52,632 nt of DNA. Source: Elusimicrobiota bacterium. GTDB lineage: Bacteria > Elusimicrobiota > Elusimicrobia > UBA1565 > UBA9628. Shown piece by piece: positions 7,075 to 15,355 of the stretch (position 1 is the stretch's first letter; every line of letters begins with the position of its first letter). The stretch spans positions 1 to 52,632 of the forward strand of contig JACRDT010000039.1 in the NCBI GenBank assembly GCA_016212795.1, in the 5' to 3' direction. The notes under the pieces were generated by a model. The model had not been told where the DNA came from and searched no databases. It was given only the letters and a program-made list of their open reading frames with translations. The position numbers were made by a program, and so were the translations under genes.

Positions 7075-9372
7075 GTGGTTCAAGCGTTATCGTGCCTGCT
7101 GCTCCTCCTCCCGCTGCCGGCCGCCGCAGCGTCGGCCGCGACGGAGGCGCCCCAGCCCTACGACATCAACACGAAGCCCGTCTCGAACCGCGAGTTCGGG
7201 CTGCTCTTCCAGAGCAGCTACACGATCAAGCCGGACGGCACGGTCTGGGCTCCGGGCGCGGACGCCCCCCTCCTCGAGTCCGAACTGCCCTACGTGATCG
7301 AGAGGCTCGTCAGCAGCCAGCGGCTCAAGACCCTGCTCACGATCAACCTCATCCTGAACCGCAGCCAAGGAGAAAAGAAGCTCACGGCCGCGGAGCGGGA
7401 ATCCATCAGGACGTTGCTGCGCAAGAATTGGGTCTTCCTCAACTTCGAGACCAGGAGGAATTTCCGGAGCTATTTCGTCGCCGAAGAACGCGATGAGCTG
7501 GATGCCGACGCCCCCCTGCCTCCCCAGCCTCTCGCCGTGCGTCTCAGCGACCTGCCGGAAGAGGAATCCTCGCCCGTCTTGAAGCCATCGAACGAAGGAC
7601 ACAAACCGCCGGCCCGAAGTTCTCATGGAAAGGCCGTCCCACCCGCACACGCGTCGGCCCCCGCTCCGACTCCCGCGGCGTCCGCGCCGGCTCCAGCGCC
7701 CGTTCCGGCCCCCGCTCCGACTCCCGCGGCGTCCGCGCCGGCTCCAGCGCCCGTTCCAGCCCCCGCTCCGACTCCCGCGGCGTCCGCTCCGACGCCCGCT
7801 CCCGCTCCAGTTCCGGTGGCGTCCGCTCCGACGCCCGCTCCGACCCCCGCGCCCACGCCGGCTCCCCCTCCAGCGGCCGTGCCGGTCCATGCCACCCCCC
7901 CTCTCATGATGCCCTTGGGGATGACGCATTCAGCCAACACCTCCCCGCCGGACGGCGCCTTCCTGGGCGACAATTTCCCATTCCCGGCGCGCAGGCACGA
8001 CCAGCTCCCGCCACCCACGCAGACGCAACCCGCCCCAGCGCCAGGCTCGCTCCCTGTCGCGCCAGGTTCCCCCGTGCTGCAAGGGCTGGACCCGAAGCTC
8101 ATCCCGCAAGCCTATCGCCCCGCCTCTCCCGAGCCCCCGAAAGCGGCGGCGCCGCCGCCATCACCCCCGTCGCTCATGGTGCATACGCAGGCTCACCCAT
8201 CGCCAACGGCCTATATCGCGGGCATCTCCTCAGCGCAATTCGCCGCTTTCCTGCAGGACGCTCCCTACAGCCGCGAAGTGAAGCACCTGTTGAAGATCGT
8301 GTCGGACAGGGCGCCGGAGTACGCCCGGGACCGCTGCCTGAGCTTCGTCCTGACCGTGCTGCCGCACATCGCCATCGACTTCGTCCGGACGGGCCGCGGC
8401 GTGCGGGCGGGGACGCAATCGCCGGGCGCGGACCTTCTCCTCTCGCCCGGTGCCGCAGGGCGCAAGGGTCGCCCGGAGGCGCCGGGGGCGGGCCAGCCTC
8501 CCGCCATCACCGTGAGCCCGGGGCCGCTGATCTACAGGCGGAAGAAGTTCCTCTTCGGCGAGACCTCGGTCGTGCTCGCGCAATCCGCCGACTCCTACCG
8601 CGACCTCGGGGTTCCGGTCCCCCCGCTCAAAGCCGCGAGCCGCGAGAACCCCTCGACGGGCAAGGAGTCCTCCGACTGGGGCCAGGCTCTGCTCTTCGAC
8701 GACGGCTCGAGCCGGGGCCGCTTCTCGCCGGAGCAGCAGGCCGGCACGCTGCTGGCCGCCCTCGTCGAACTGGACCTGGCCAGGCGCGGGCAGGACGGCT
8801 CCCCCTACGCCTCGGCCCTCTTCGCCAGGACGGCGCAGATGATGCTCTATGCCGCGCTGGAGCGAGACCTCGGCGGCGACGAGTTCCTGGACCGGTGGAC
8901 ACGGGCCTCCTATCGTCTGTGGTCCTCGAGCCCCCAGGAATTCAGGGACCAGCTCATCCACTCCCTGTCGGCGGGGCTGGCCGCGGCCATCGACCCGGCC
9001 AAGGCCGGCGCGGCCGAGGCCGAGGCCTTCGCGCGCGACTCGCTGGCCTCCTGCCGGGAGACGGCGGGCGGGACGTCCTCCTCTCCCGCCGTCCCCGAAG
9101 CGCCTATCGCGCGGAGCGGGACGCCAGCCCTGGAAAGAGAGTCGCGCCGCAAGCGTGCCCGCCTCCTCAAGTCCGTCGGGCTCATCGGGCCGGAGCAACT
9201 CGACGCCGCCCTGGCCGACATCGAGGCCGCGGTCCCCGACGCCCCACCCGAGACGGACAGGTGCGAACGCCTGTCCCTGGAAGCCGCGGCGCTGCAGCGC
9301 GCGCTGCCGCTGGGCGATGAGCTGCTCAAGGCGGAGATGCGGTTCCGCGGCGGGGAAGGGAGCCTGCCGTGA
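7075..9372 (+). CDS. Large secreted protein with Pro/Ala tandem repeats
   Basis: Unknown function, 765 aa. The GTG start gives an immediate signal peptide (VQALSCLLLLLPLPAAAASA); an in-frame stop lies just upstream. After a folded N-terminal part of about 165 residues comes a Pro/Ala-rich region (roughly 185-385) with a 17-residue tandem unit of the type APAPTPAASAPAPAPVP. An extended linker follows, then a C-terminal alpha-helical region (about 380-765) with no motif I know. The Pro-rich region could span the periplasm, as in TonB-like proteins, but no TonB motif or membrane anchor is present. The next gene overlaps its stop (GTGA), so the two are translationally coupled. Confidence 0.72.
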   Translation: MVQALSCLLLLLPLPAAAASAATEAPQPYDINTKPVSNREFGLLFQSSYTIKPDGTVWAPGADAPLLESELPYVIERLVSSQRLKTLLTINLILNRSQGEKKLTAAERESIRTLLRKNWVFLNFETRRNFRSYFVAEERDELDADAPLPPQPLAVRLSDLPEEESSPVLKPSNEGHKPPARSSHGKAVPPAHASAPAPTPAASAPAPAPVPAPAPTPAASAPAPAPVPAPAPTPAASAPTPAPAPVPVASAPTPAPTPAPTPAPPPAAVPVHATPPLMMPLGMTHSANTSPPDGAFLGDNFPFPARRHDQLPPPTQTQPAPAPGSLPVAPGSPVLQGLDPKLIPQAYRPASPEPPKAAAPPPSPPSLMVHTQAHPSPTAYIAGISSAQFAAFLQDAPYSREVKHLLKIVSDRAPEYARDRCLSFVLTVLPHIAIDFVRTGRGVRAGTQSPGADLLLSPGAAGRKGRPEAPGAGQPPAITVSPGPLIYRRKKFLFGETSVVLAQSADSYRDLGVPVPPLKAASRENPSTGKESSDWGQALLFDDGSSRGRFSPEQQAGTLLAALVELDLARRGQDGSPYASALFARTAQMMLYAALERDLGGDEFLDRWTRASYRLWSSSPQEFRDQLIHSLSAGLAAAIDPAKAGAAEAEAFARDSLASCRETAGGTSSSPAVPEAPIARSGTPALERESRRKRARLLKSVGLIGPEQLDAALADIEAAVPDAPPETDRCERLSLEAAALQRALPLGDELLKAEMRFRGGEGSLP
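7656..7790 (+). repeat. 51-bp tandem repeat encoding a Pro/Ala linker
   Basis: Two essentially identical 51-bp units (7656-7706 and 7707-7757) and a partial third that degenerates after about 30 bp. They encode 17-residue Pro/Ala units inside the 7075-9372 gene. The near identity suggests recent slippage or unequal crossing-over; copy number may vary between strains. Confidence 0.8.
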
Positions 9373-9944
9373 CGAGGCGATGGGCGGTCGCGGCGGCGGT
9401 CCTCTGGACGGCGCTGGGCGCTCCCCGACCGTCCCGGGCCTCCGGCCCGGGCGCCGGGGAGCCGGCCTACTCCTCCGGCTCCGGGCTGTTCACCTGCCAG
9501 GTCCCCCCGGGCTGGCACGCCTTCGAGGAGACCGAGCCCACCGGCTCGGCCGTCCACCTCCTCGGCCCCGACGACCCCGCCGGGGTCTACCGCGCCGGCC
9601 TCGACATCCATTTCGTGGACGGCTCCCTGGCCCGCGCCCAGCCCATGAAGGCCGCCATCGAGTTCCTGCGGCGCCAGGACAAGCTCGCCCAGAGGCAATC
9701 CACCCAGGTCAAGCGTGTCTCCAGCGGCAGGGGCTTGGCGCGGGTGTTCGAGGTCTGGGAGACGCTCTTCCTGCCTCCCGACCTGGCGCCCTCCGTCGAG
9801 GCCCGGGTCCACCACTACGTGGCCGTCATCGAGAGCGGCTCGGACTACTTCGTCATCCGCCTCTCATCCTCCGAGGAGGTCTACCTCGACTTCCGCGACG
9901 ATTTCCTGAGGCTGGTCAAGACGTTCAGGGTGAAGGGAGGCTGA
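9369..9944 (+). CDS. Secreted protein, PsbP/DUF1795-like fold suspected
   Basis: Unknown function, 191 aa. A signal peptide (MTRRWAVAAAVLWTALGAPRPSRA) is followed by a single domain with GLFTCQVPPGWHAFEE near its start and DFLRLVKTFRVK at its end. That layout, 'x-x-F-x-V-P-x-G-W' opening and 'F-x-x-i-l-k-T-F-k' ending, resembles PsbP/DUF1795-type periplasmic proteins, but this is pattern resemblance only. GTG 9369 overlaps the preceding stop in GTGA and there is no independent promoter, so it is expressed with the large Pro/Ala protein. Confidence 0.72.
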   Translation: MTRRWAVAAAVLWTALGAPRPSRASGPGAGEPAYSSGSGLFTCQVPPGWHAFEETEPTGSAVHLLGPDDPAGVYRAGLDIHFVDGSLARAQPMKAAIEFLRRQDKLAQRQSTQVKRVSSGRGLARVFEVWETLFLPPDLAPSVEARVHHYVAVIESGSDYFVIRLSSSEEVYLDFRDDFLRLVKTFRVKGG

Positions 9945-9949
9945 CGCCC

Positions 9950-10357
9950 GTGAGGATGGCTCTCAGCATGTTCGTCTTCGCCTGCGTGGGGACCGCCCTG
10001 GAGGTGGTCTTCACCGCGCTGGCCGACTTCCGCAAGACCAGGAGCCTTCGCCTGATGGGCTACTCCTATGTCTGGATGCTCCCGATTTACGCGCTCGTGC
10101 CGGTCATCATGGACGTTCTCTACGTCCCGCTCGAGGGGGTGATCCTGCCCCTGAGGCTCGCGACCTACGTGACGCTGCTGCTCGCCGTCGAGTACCTGTC
10201 GGGACGCGCCATGCGGCGGCTGCTCGGCGAGGCGCCCTGGGAGCCCGGCTACCGCGGCAAGCGCTGGGCCGTCGACGGCCTGGTGAGGCTCGACTACGCG
10301 CCGGCGTGGGCCGCGGCGTGCTTCCTCTTCGAGCGGCTGTACTTGGCGATGCGGTGA
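9950..10357 (+). CDS. Small integral membrane protein (CmpB/PF06541-like)
   Basis: 135-aa membrane protein with four hydrophobic segments. The layout FxCVGTALEVVFT ... YSYVWMLPIYAL ... VEYLSGRAMRRLLGEAPWEPGY ... VDGLVRLDYAPAWAAACFLFERL resembles the small membrane proteins annotated as putative ABC-transporter permease CmpB (PF06541), which share 'E.lfG..pWdY', 'vnG.vrl.y.P.Wa' and a final 'fE'. No ABC partner is nearby, so transport is not supported. GTG 9950 lies 5 bp after the previous stop with GGGAGG upstream; ATG 9956 is the alternative. The stop codon abuts the palindromic element at 10358. Confidence 0.68.
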   Translation: MRMALSMFVFACVGTALEVVFTALADFRKTRSLRLMGYSYVWMLPIYALVPVIMDVLYVPLEGVILPLRLATYVTLLLAVEYLSGRAMRRLLGEAPWEPGYRGKRWAVDGLVRLDYAPAWAAACFLFERLYLAMR

Positions 10358-10484
10358 AATCACTCGCCCCCCCCACGGGGGGGCGAGTAGCGGGGGGGCA
10401 TATGCCGTTTTATCTAAGGAGTTCCTTATAAAACAGAATATGCCCCCACGACTACTCGCCTCCCCGCGGGGGAGGCGAGTGATT
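10358..10484. repeat. Palindromic element, full copy 1 (127 bp)
   Basis: Begins at the base after the previous stop codon. The ends are perfect 11-bp inverted repeats (AATCACTCGCC at 10358-10368, GGCGAGTGATT at 10474-10484). Each end forms its own GC-rich hairpin (a C-run paired with a G-run inside ACTCGCC/GGCGAGT). The centre is a third palindrome: GTTTTAT..AAGGA / TCCTTATAAAAC. The whole element is therefore one long palindrome. No transposase is encoded, so it resembles a MITE- or BIME-like sequence. Related copies: 34660-34841 (full), 48991-49041 and 41071-41135 (left half). Confidence 0.85.
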
Positions 10485-12476
10485 GGCTGGTTCGTCCTCG
10501 CGCTGACGGGCGTGTGCCTGGGGCCGCTGGGCATCTTCCTCTACGGCTGGGCCTCCTACCTCCGGCTGGAGAAGAGCATCGTGGCGAAGATGGACCAGTA
10601 CTTCCTCACCCTCGCCAACCCCGGCCGCGAGGAGTACCTGCTGGAGGACGACGAGGTCTTCGAGGTCCCCTACATGGCCTCCAAGCTCGCTCTCGCGGCG
10701 GAGCCGACCAGGATCTACGACGCCGAGGGTCGCCTCATCGGGGAGTTCTCCAGCGAGAAGGGCATCTACGCCCGCGACCCCGACGAGCTCCCCGCCTTCC
10801 TCAAGAAAGCCTTGGTGGCCTCCGAGGACGGGACCTTCTACAAGCACCGCGGGCTCAACTACCGCACCATCGTCCGGGCCATGCTGGTCAACCTGCGCAA
10901 CCTCTCCATCAGGCAGGGAGGCTCGACGCTGACCCAGCAGCTGGCCAAGCTGATGTTCACGACGCGGCGCAAGACCTACGGCCGCAAGATCTACGAGGCC
11001 TTCTGCGCGCGGAAGCTCGAGTCCAAGTTCACCAAGGACCAGATCCTCCTCATGTACCTCAACTTCGCCTACTTCGGCCACGGCTGCTTCGGGGTCGAGT
11101 CCGCGGCCAGGTACTACTTCGGCAAGTCCGTCAAGGAGCTCGACCTCCCCGAGTCGGCGCTGCTCGTGGCGATCATCCCCAACCCCTCGCGGTACTCCCC
11201 GTTCGAGAACAGAGAGCTCGCCGCCGCCCGCCACCGGACCGTCCTGTCGAGGATGGTCAAGCTGGGCTACGTCCCGGAGACCACCGCCAAGCGGGTCAGC
11301 GAGGATTTCTGGAAGGACATGGACGTGCGGCTCAGGGTCCCCCAGGCGTCCTTCTGGAGGATGACCGTCAACGAGGCGCCTTATCTGGTCGAGCACGTCC
11401 GCCGCGCCCTGGAGGGCGAGTTCTCCAAGGAGCGCATCCTCAAGGGCGGCCTGCGGGTCAAGACCACCTTCGACCTCGACCTTCAGCGCGCGGCGCAGTC
11501 GGCGCTCTCGGCCGGGTTGAAGAGCGAGAACGCCCTCTGGCGCTCCACCGCCCCGCGCCAGGGCCTGGTCGAAGGCGCCCTGGCGGCCCTGAGGCCCTCC
11601 GACGGCGCCATCCTGGCCATGGTGGGCGGCCGGGGGTTCTCCTTCAACAACCAGCTCAACCGGGCCGCCAACATCACCCGGCCGATCGGCTCCTCCGTCA
11701 AGCCCTTCATCTTCGCCCAGGCCTTCGAGTCAGGCCTCCGCGCGCCCGACGACGTGTTCGACGACAAGCCGCTCTCGTTCAAGATGGAGGCGGGCAAGCG
11801 CTGGCAGCCGGCCAACTACGGCGGCAAGTACTTCGGCCACGTGAGCCTGCGGGAGGCCCTGGCCAAGTCCTTGAACTCCGTCGCCATCCAGCTCCTCCAG
11901 AAGCAGGACATCGGGGACGTGATCAGGCTCCTGAGCGCGGCGACCGGCGCCCCCGCCGCGGCGTTCCCCCACAACCTGTCGCTGGCGCTCGGGACGGCCG
12001 ACGTCTCCCCCGTCGACATGGCGCGCGCCTACGCGGCCCTGGCCAACGGCGGCCTCTCGGTCGCGCCCTACTTCATCAGCGCCATCGAGGACCGCCACGG
12101 CGCCGCGATCCGTCCCGGAGGGCCTCCGGGCACGCCCCAGCGGATCCTGTCCGAGAAGACCGCCGCGGTCATGAGGGACGTCATGCGCGGCGTCTTCCTG
12201 CCGGGAGGGACGGCCCACGGGGCGGCCGTGGCCGCGGGCTTCACCATGCCGGCCTTCGGCAAGACGGGCACGACCAACGACTACCGCGACGCGTGGTTCG
12301 TGGGCGCGACGCCGGACATCGCGGCCAGCGTCTGGGCCGGCTATGACGACATGCGCCGCCCGCTGGGCTACGGCCGCACCGGCGGCAGCGTCGCGGCCCC
12401 CATATGGATGGCCTTCATCAAGGACGCCTACCGCCACCGGCCCACGCGCGGGTTCGACAGTCCGCCTCCCCCATAG
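10479..12476 (+). CDS. Class A penicillin-binding protein (PBP1A-like)
   Basis: Bifunctional murein synthase of the inner membrane: GT51 glycosyltransferase then transpeptidase. The 665-aa product has an N-terminal membrane anchor (about 3-24); GT51 motifs SEDGTFYKHRG (catalytic Glu116), RQGGSTLTQQLAK and KDQILLMYLN; and transpeptidase motifs SSVK (about 404), SLNS and KTGTT (about 594). It is short for PBP1A (about 800 aa). GTG 10479 lies in the terminal repeat of the palindromic element and puts the anchor at the N-terminus; an ATG at 10440, also inside the element, would add 13 residues. The last 12 codons and stop lie in a 39-bp repeat found again at 15303. No promoter is visible between it and the upstream genes. 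Confidence 0.9.
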   Translation: MIGWFVLALTGVCLGPLGIFLYGWASYLRLEKSIVAKMDQYFLTLANPGREEYLLEDDEVFEVPYMASKLALAAEPTRIYDAEGRLIGEFSSEKGIYARDPDELPAFLKKALVASEDGTFYKHRGLNYRTIVRAMLVNLRNLSIRQGGSTLTQQLAKLMFTTRRKTYGRKIYEAFCARKLESKFTKDQILLMYLNFAYFGHGCFGVESAARYYFGKSVKELDLPESALLVAIIPNPSRYSPFENRELAAARHRTVLSRMVKLGYVPETTAKRVSEDFWKDMDVRLRVPQASFWRMTVNEAPYLVEHVRRALEGEFSKERILKGGLRVKTTFDLDLQRAAQSALSAGLKSENALWRSTAPRQGLVEGALAALRPSDGAILAMVGGRGFSFNNQLNRAANITRPIGSSVKPFIFAQAFESGLRAPDDVFDDKPLSFKMEAGKRWQPANYGGKYFGHVSLREALAKSLNSVAIQLLQKQDIGDVIRLLSAATGAPAAAFPHNLSLALGTADVSPVDMARAYAALANGGLSVAPYFISAIEDRHGAAIRPGGPPGTPQRILSEKTAAVMRDVMRGVFLPGGTAHGAAVAAGFTMPAFGKTGTTNDYRDAWFVGATPDIAASVWAGYDDMRRPLGYGRTGGSVAAPIWMAFIKDAYRHRPTRGFDSPPPP

Positions 12477-12477
12477 A
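12439..12477 (+). repeat. 39-bp repeat, copy A (flanks the caspase-like gene)
   Basis: Matches 15303-15341 at 35 of 39 positions. This copy encodes the extreme C-terminus of the PBP (RGFDSPPPP) and its TAG stop. Copy B is non-coding. The two copies bracket the caspase-like gene. A diverged relative may lie near 18664-18690. Confidence 0.7.
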
Positions 12478-12515
12478 CGAAGCCGCGGGCGGCAAGGAAG
12501 TGAAGAGCCCCTAAT

Positions 12516-12524
12516 TGGTATCAT
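12516..12524 (+). promoter_or_regulatory. Extended -10 (TGG-TATCAT) of the caspase-like gene
   Basis: TGG-TATCAT predicts initiation near 12531, giving a leader of about 25 nt that contains the Shine-Dalgarno AGGAG at 12544-12548. It shares the TGG-TATNNT form seen at 27269, 33498 and 37402. Confidence 0.5.
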
Positions 12525-12555
12525 GATGCCGCAGGACTTCCTCAGGAGAGTTCCC

Positions 12556-15294
12556 ATGAAGCGTCCCGACAACCTTCCGTTCGCCCTCGCGGCGCTGCTC
12601 CTCGTCCCCGGCCTCGCGGCCGCCGGCGTCTGGCCCGACCTCTCGACGCCCGCGCCCGACCAGGGCGGCGGCGAGCCGGACGCGGCGGTCGTGGTGGGCA
12701 TCGAGAAATACCCCTTCGTGGCGCCGGTGCCGGGCGCGGCCCAGAACGCCGACGACTGGCATCTCTATCTCACCAAGACCCGGAAGATCCCTGCCGGCCG
12801 GGTCAAGCTCCTCCGGGACAGCGAGGCCACCCTCGAAGACATGCGCGACGCCGCCTCCTGGGCGGCTTCCACGGTCAAGCCCGGCGGCACCCTCTGGTTC
12901 GTGTTCATCGGCCACGGCGCCCCGCACCGGGACGGCAAGGAGGGCGTGCTCATCGGCGTGGACGCCCAGCAGAGGGCCGAGAGCCTCTACAACAGGAGCC
13001 TGCGCCAGAGCGAGCTTCAGGACCTCCTCTCCAAAGGCCAGCAGGCCCAGGCGGTCGTGGTCCTCGACGCCTGCTTCAGCGGCAGGACGAGCGAGGGCAA
13101 GGAGCTCATCAAAGGGCTCCAGCCCCTCCTCGTGGCGGCCCAGCCGTCATGGGGCCGCGCGGCCGTGTTCACGGCCGGCAGATCGGACCAGTTCGCCGGC
13201 CCCCTGCCCGGGGCCCAGCGTCCCGCGTTCAGCTACCTCCTCCTGGGCGCCCTGCGCGGCTGGGCGGACTCGGACAAGGACGGCTCCGTCACCGCCCCCG
13301 AGGCCCTCGCCTTCACCCAGGACGCCCTGCAGACGCTCCTCAAGGACCGCAGACAGACCCCGGAGCTTTTCGGCGGCCTCGCGGCCCCCCTGGCCCGGCC
13401 GGCCCACGAGCCGGGCCCGGACCTGGGCGCCATCGCGCGCAGCGTGCGTCCCAAGGACGCCAGCGAGCTCTCGTTCGGCGAGATCGCTGTCGTGACGCTT
13501 CCCAGCCTCAAGTTTGCGGAGATCCAGGGGGGCTTCAAGGAGGCCGACATCAACGTCGAGCGCATGCTCGAGGCCGCGATGCTCGCGCAAAAGGACCCCG
13601 ACGCCCTGCCCCTGGAGAAGATGCAGTTTTGGTGCGGCCTCTGGGGCACGCCTGAAGGCAATCCCTACCGCGACCAGGCCGGCGCGTCCTGCAAGGAATG
13701 GCGCGCCTTCACGGACAAGTACCAGGAGGCCGAGCTCAACCTCATCGACGATTATTGGACGCTGGCGAAATATCTCTCGCTCAAGCTCAAGACCCAGGAG
13801 CAGAAGGCCGCGGCCATCAACGCCTTCCTCACGGCTTACGCCGCGCTCAAGGACCATCCCGCTTTCAAGGAAGCGGCCGGGGCCAGGGACCTCCTTGCGT
13901 CCGGGGGCGCCTCCTCCCTGCCCCCCATGGACGACCGCGGCCCGCTCCTGAGGCTCAAAGGGCAGGAACTGCCCGCCGAGCTCGTGGAACAGGCGTTCGC
14001 CCCCTGCTCGGGCAGACCGGGCAGCTGGTGCGACGACCAGGAAAGGTGCAAGGCGGGCAGCGGCAGCAACTGCAAGACTTTCGCCGAATACGGGTTGTCC
14101 TACTCCACCGACGAGCGATCCATCCGCAGGACGGCCTTCTCCATGCTCGGCTGTCTGCATGGAAACACGGAATCCTGCGACCAGCTCTGCAACCACGATC
14201 TGTCGACCATCACGAACACGAAGAGCCTCGGCCTGACCATGACAGTTTGGACGCACGCCTGCTTCTTCCTCAGTCACTTCAAGTCCTGCGAGCGCCTGGG
14301 CAAGACCTACGGCCACGCCAAGGGCTTAAGCTCCGGCGACCTCGCCGTCGTCTCGGGCCAAGGGGTGCTCGCGCTCGAGGCGGCCTGCCTCCGGGGGATC
14401 CCCGGCGCCTGTCTCCAGGCGGGGAACTCCTACAGGAACAAGTACTCGCGGACCATCCACGACGACAAGCGCGCGAGGCTCCTCTTCGCCAAGGGCTGCC
14501 GCCAGAACGAGGACGGCTCCTGCGGGGCGCTCGCGTCGCTCAAGGCCGCGCTGCCCAACCTCGAGGCCGACCTCGCCAAGGCGGTCGCGGAGGAGAAGAG
14601 GCTGGCGGAGACTCGACAACGGGCCTCGGAACTCGCCGAAGCCAGACCGCGCCTGGAGGCGGCCTGCTCAGGCTCGGAGCCCTGCGGGAAGGCGAAGGCC
14701 GCCTGCGAGAAGGACCCCAAGGAATGCTACGGCTACGCCTATTGCTTCTCCAACGGCTATTGCGGGATGAGCAAGGAGCCGGCTTTCGCCGCCGCCGTCT
14801 TTCAGAAGGCCTGCGAGGCGGGAGACGGGCGTTCCTGCAGTTCCCTGGCCTGGGCCCACAAGGCGGGAGAAGGCATCAGCAAAGACCAGGCGCGATTCCT
14901 GAACCTGCGAGACACGGCCTGCAAGCTGAACTACGCCCCCGCGTGCTCCGCCATCGCCACGGACCTGGGCTCTGGCTGGAACGGCATGCCCCATGACCCG
15001 GCGGAGGGCTTCCGATTCCTCAAGAAGGCGTGCGAGCTGGGCGAAACCGTGAGCTGCAAGGACGCGGCCGAACGACTCGTGAAAGGCGAGGGCGTAGCCA
15101 AGGACGAGAAGGAGGCCCTCGCCTTCGCTCGCAAAGCTTGCAAGGGGGATGAGGACACATCCACGGGCCATTACGCCTGCATCATCGGGATGCGGCTGGG
15201 GGATTCCTGGTCGCGCAAGCAGTTGCGCGACCGGTGCAAGAAGCACGAAACCCTGGCGCAGTTCTTCCCGGCCGAGTGCGCGGCCGCGAAATAG
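12556..15294 (+). CDS. Secreted caspase-like (C14) peptidase with Cys-rich Sel1 repeats
   Basis: 912-aa exported protein. A signal peptide (about 1-23) is followed by a caspase-fold domain with the Cys/His dyad: FVFIGHGAP (His120) and VVVLDACFSG (Cys173), starting at VVVGIEKY. The following 250 residues are unassigned. From about residue 490 on come Sel1-like repeats whose helices carry paired cysteines, e.g. ACxxGxxxxC in ACEAGDGRSCSS and ACELGETVSCKD. This is the disulfide-bridged style of Helicobacter Hcp proteins and fits periplasmic or external location. ATG 12556 has AGGAG 7 nt upstream. Known bacterial caspase-like enzymes cleave after Arg/Lys or Asp; specificity here is unknown. The gene lies between two copies of a 39-bp repeat. 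Confidence 0.88.
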   Translation: MKRPDNLPFALAALLLVPGLAAAGVWPDLSTPAPDQGGGEPDAAVVVGIEKYPFVAPVPGAAQNADDWHLYLTKTRKIPAGRVKLLRDSEATLEDMRDAASWAASTVKPGGTLWFVFIGHGAPHRDGKEGVLIGVDAQQRAESLYNRSLRQSELQDLLSKGQQAQAVVVLDACFSGRTSEGKELIKGLQPLLVAAQPSWGRAAVFTAGRSDQFAGPLPGAQRPAFSYLLLGALRGWADSDKDGSVTAPEALAFTQDALQTLLKDRRQTPELFGGLAAPLARPAHEPGPDLGAIARSVRPKDASELSFGEIAVVTLPSLKFAEIQGGFKEADINVERMLEAAMLAQKDPDALPLEKMQFWCGLWGTPEGNPYRDQAGASCKEWRAFTDKYQEAELNLIDDYWTLAKYLSLKLKTQEQKAAAINAFLTAYAALKDHPAFKEAAGARDLLASGGASSLPPMDDRGPLLRLKGQELPAELVEQAFAPCSGRPGSWCDDQERCKAGSGSNCKTFAEYGLSYSTDERSIRRTAFSMLGCLHGNTESCDQLCNHDLSTITNTKSLGLTMTVWTHACFFLSHFKSCERLGKTYGHAKGLSSGDLAVVSGQGVLALEAACLRGIPGACLQAGNSYRNKYSRTIHDDKRARLLFAKGCRQNEDGSCGALASLKAALPNLEADLAKAVAEEKRLAETRQRASELAEARPRLEAACSGSEPCGKAKAACEKDPKECYGYAYCFSNGYCGMSKEPAFAAAVFQKACEAGDGRSCSSLAWAHKAGEGISKDQARFLNLRDTACKLNYAPACSAIATDLGSGWNGMPHDPAEGFRFLKKACELGETVSCKDAAERLVKGEGVAKDEKEALAFARKACKGDEDTSTGHYACIIGMRLGDSWSRKQLRDRCKKHETLAQFFPAECAAAK

Positions 15295-15302
15295 CCGGCG
15301 CC

Positions 15303-15341
15303 GGCCCGCGCGCGGGTTTGATAGTCCGCCTCCCCAATAGA
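15303..15341 (+). repeat. 39-bp repeat, copy B
   Basis: 35 of 39 positions match 12439-12477. It sits between the stop of the caspase-like gene and the -10 box of the next gene, and contains TTTGATAGT, which could itself serve as a weak -10. Confidence 0.7.
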
Positions 15342-15347
15342 TAGAAT
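15342..15347 (+). promoter_or_regulatory. -10 box TAGAAT of the PPC lipoprotein gene
   Basis: TAGAAT ends 8 nt before ATG 15356, with no Shine-Dalgarno site between. It immediately follows repeat copy B. Confidence 0.45.
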
Positions 15348-15355
15348 CAGGGTCC

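Noticed and set aside
7656..7790. Regularly repeated DNA, considered as CRISPR or minisatellite array
   Set aside because: Units are contiguous without spacers and encode an in-frame Pro/Ala linker.
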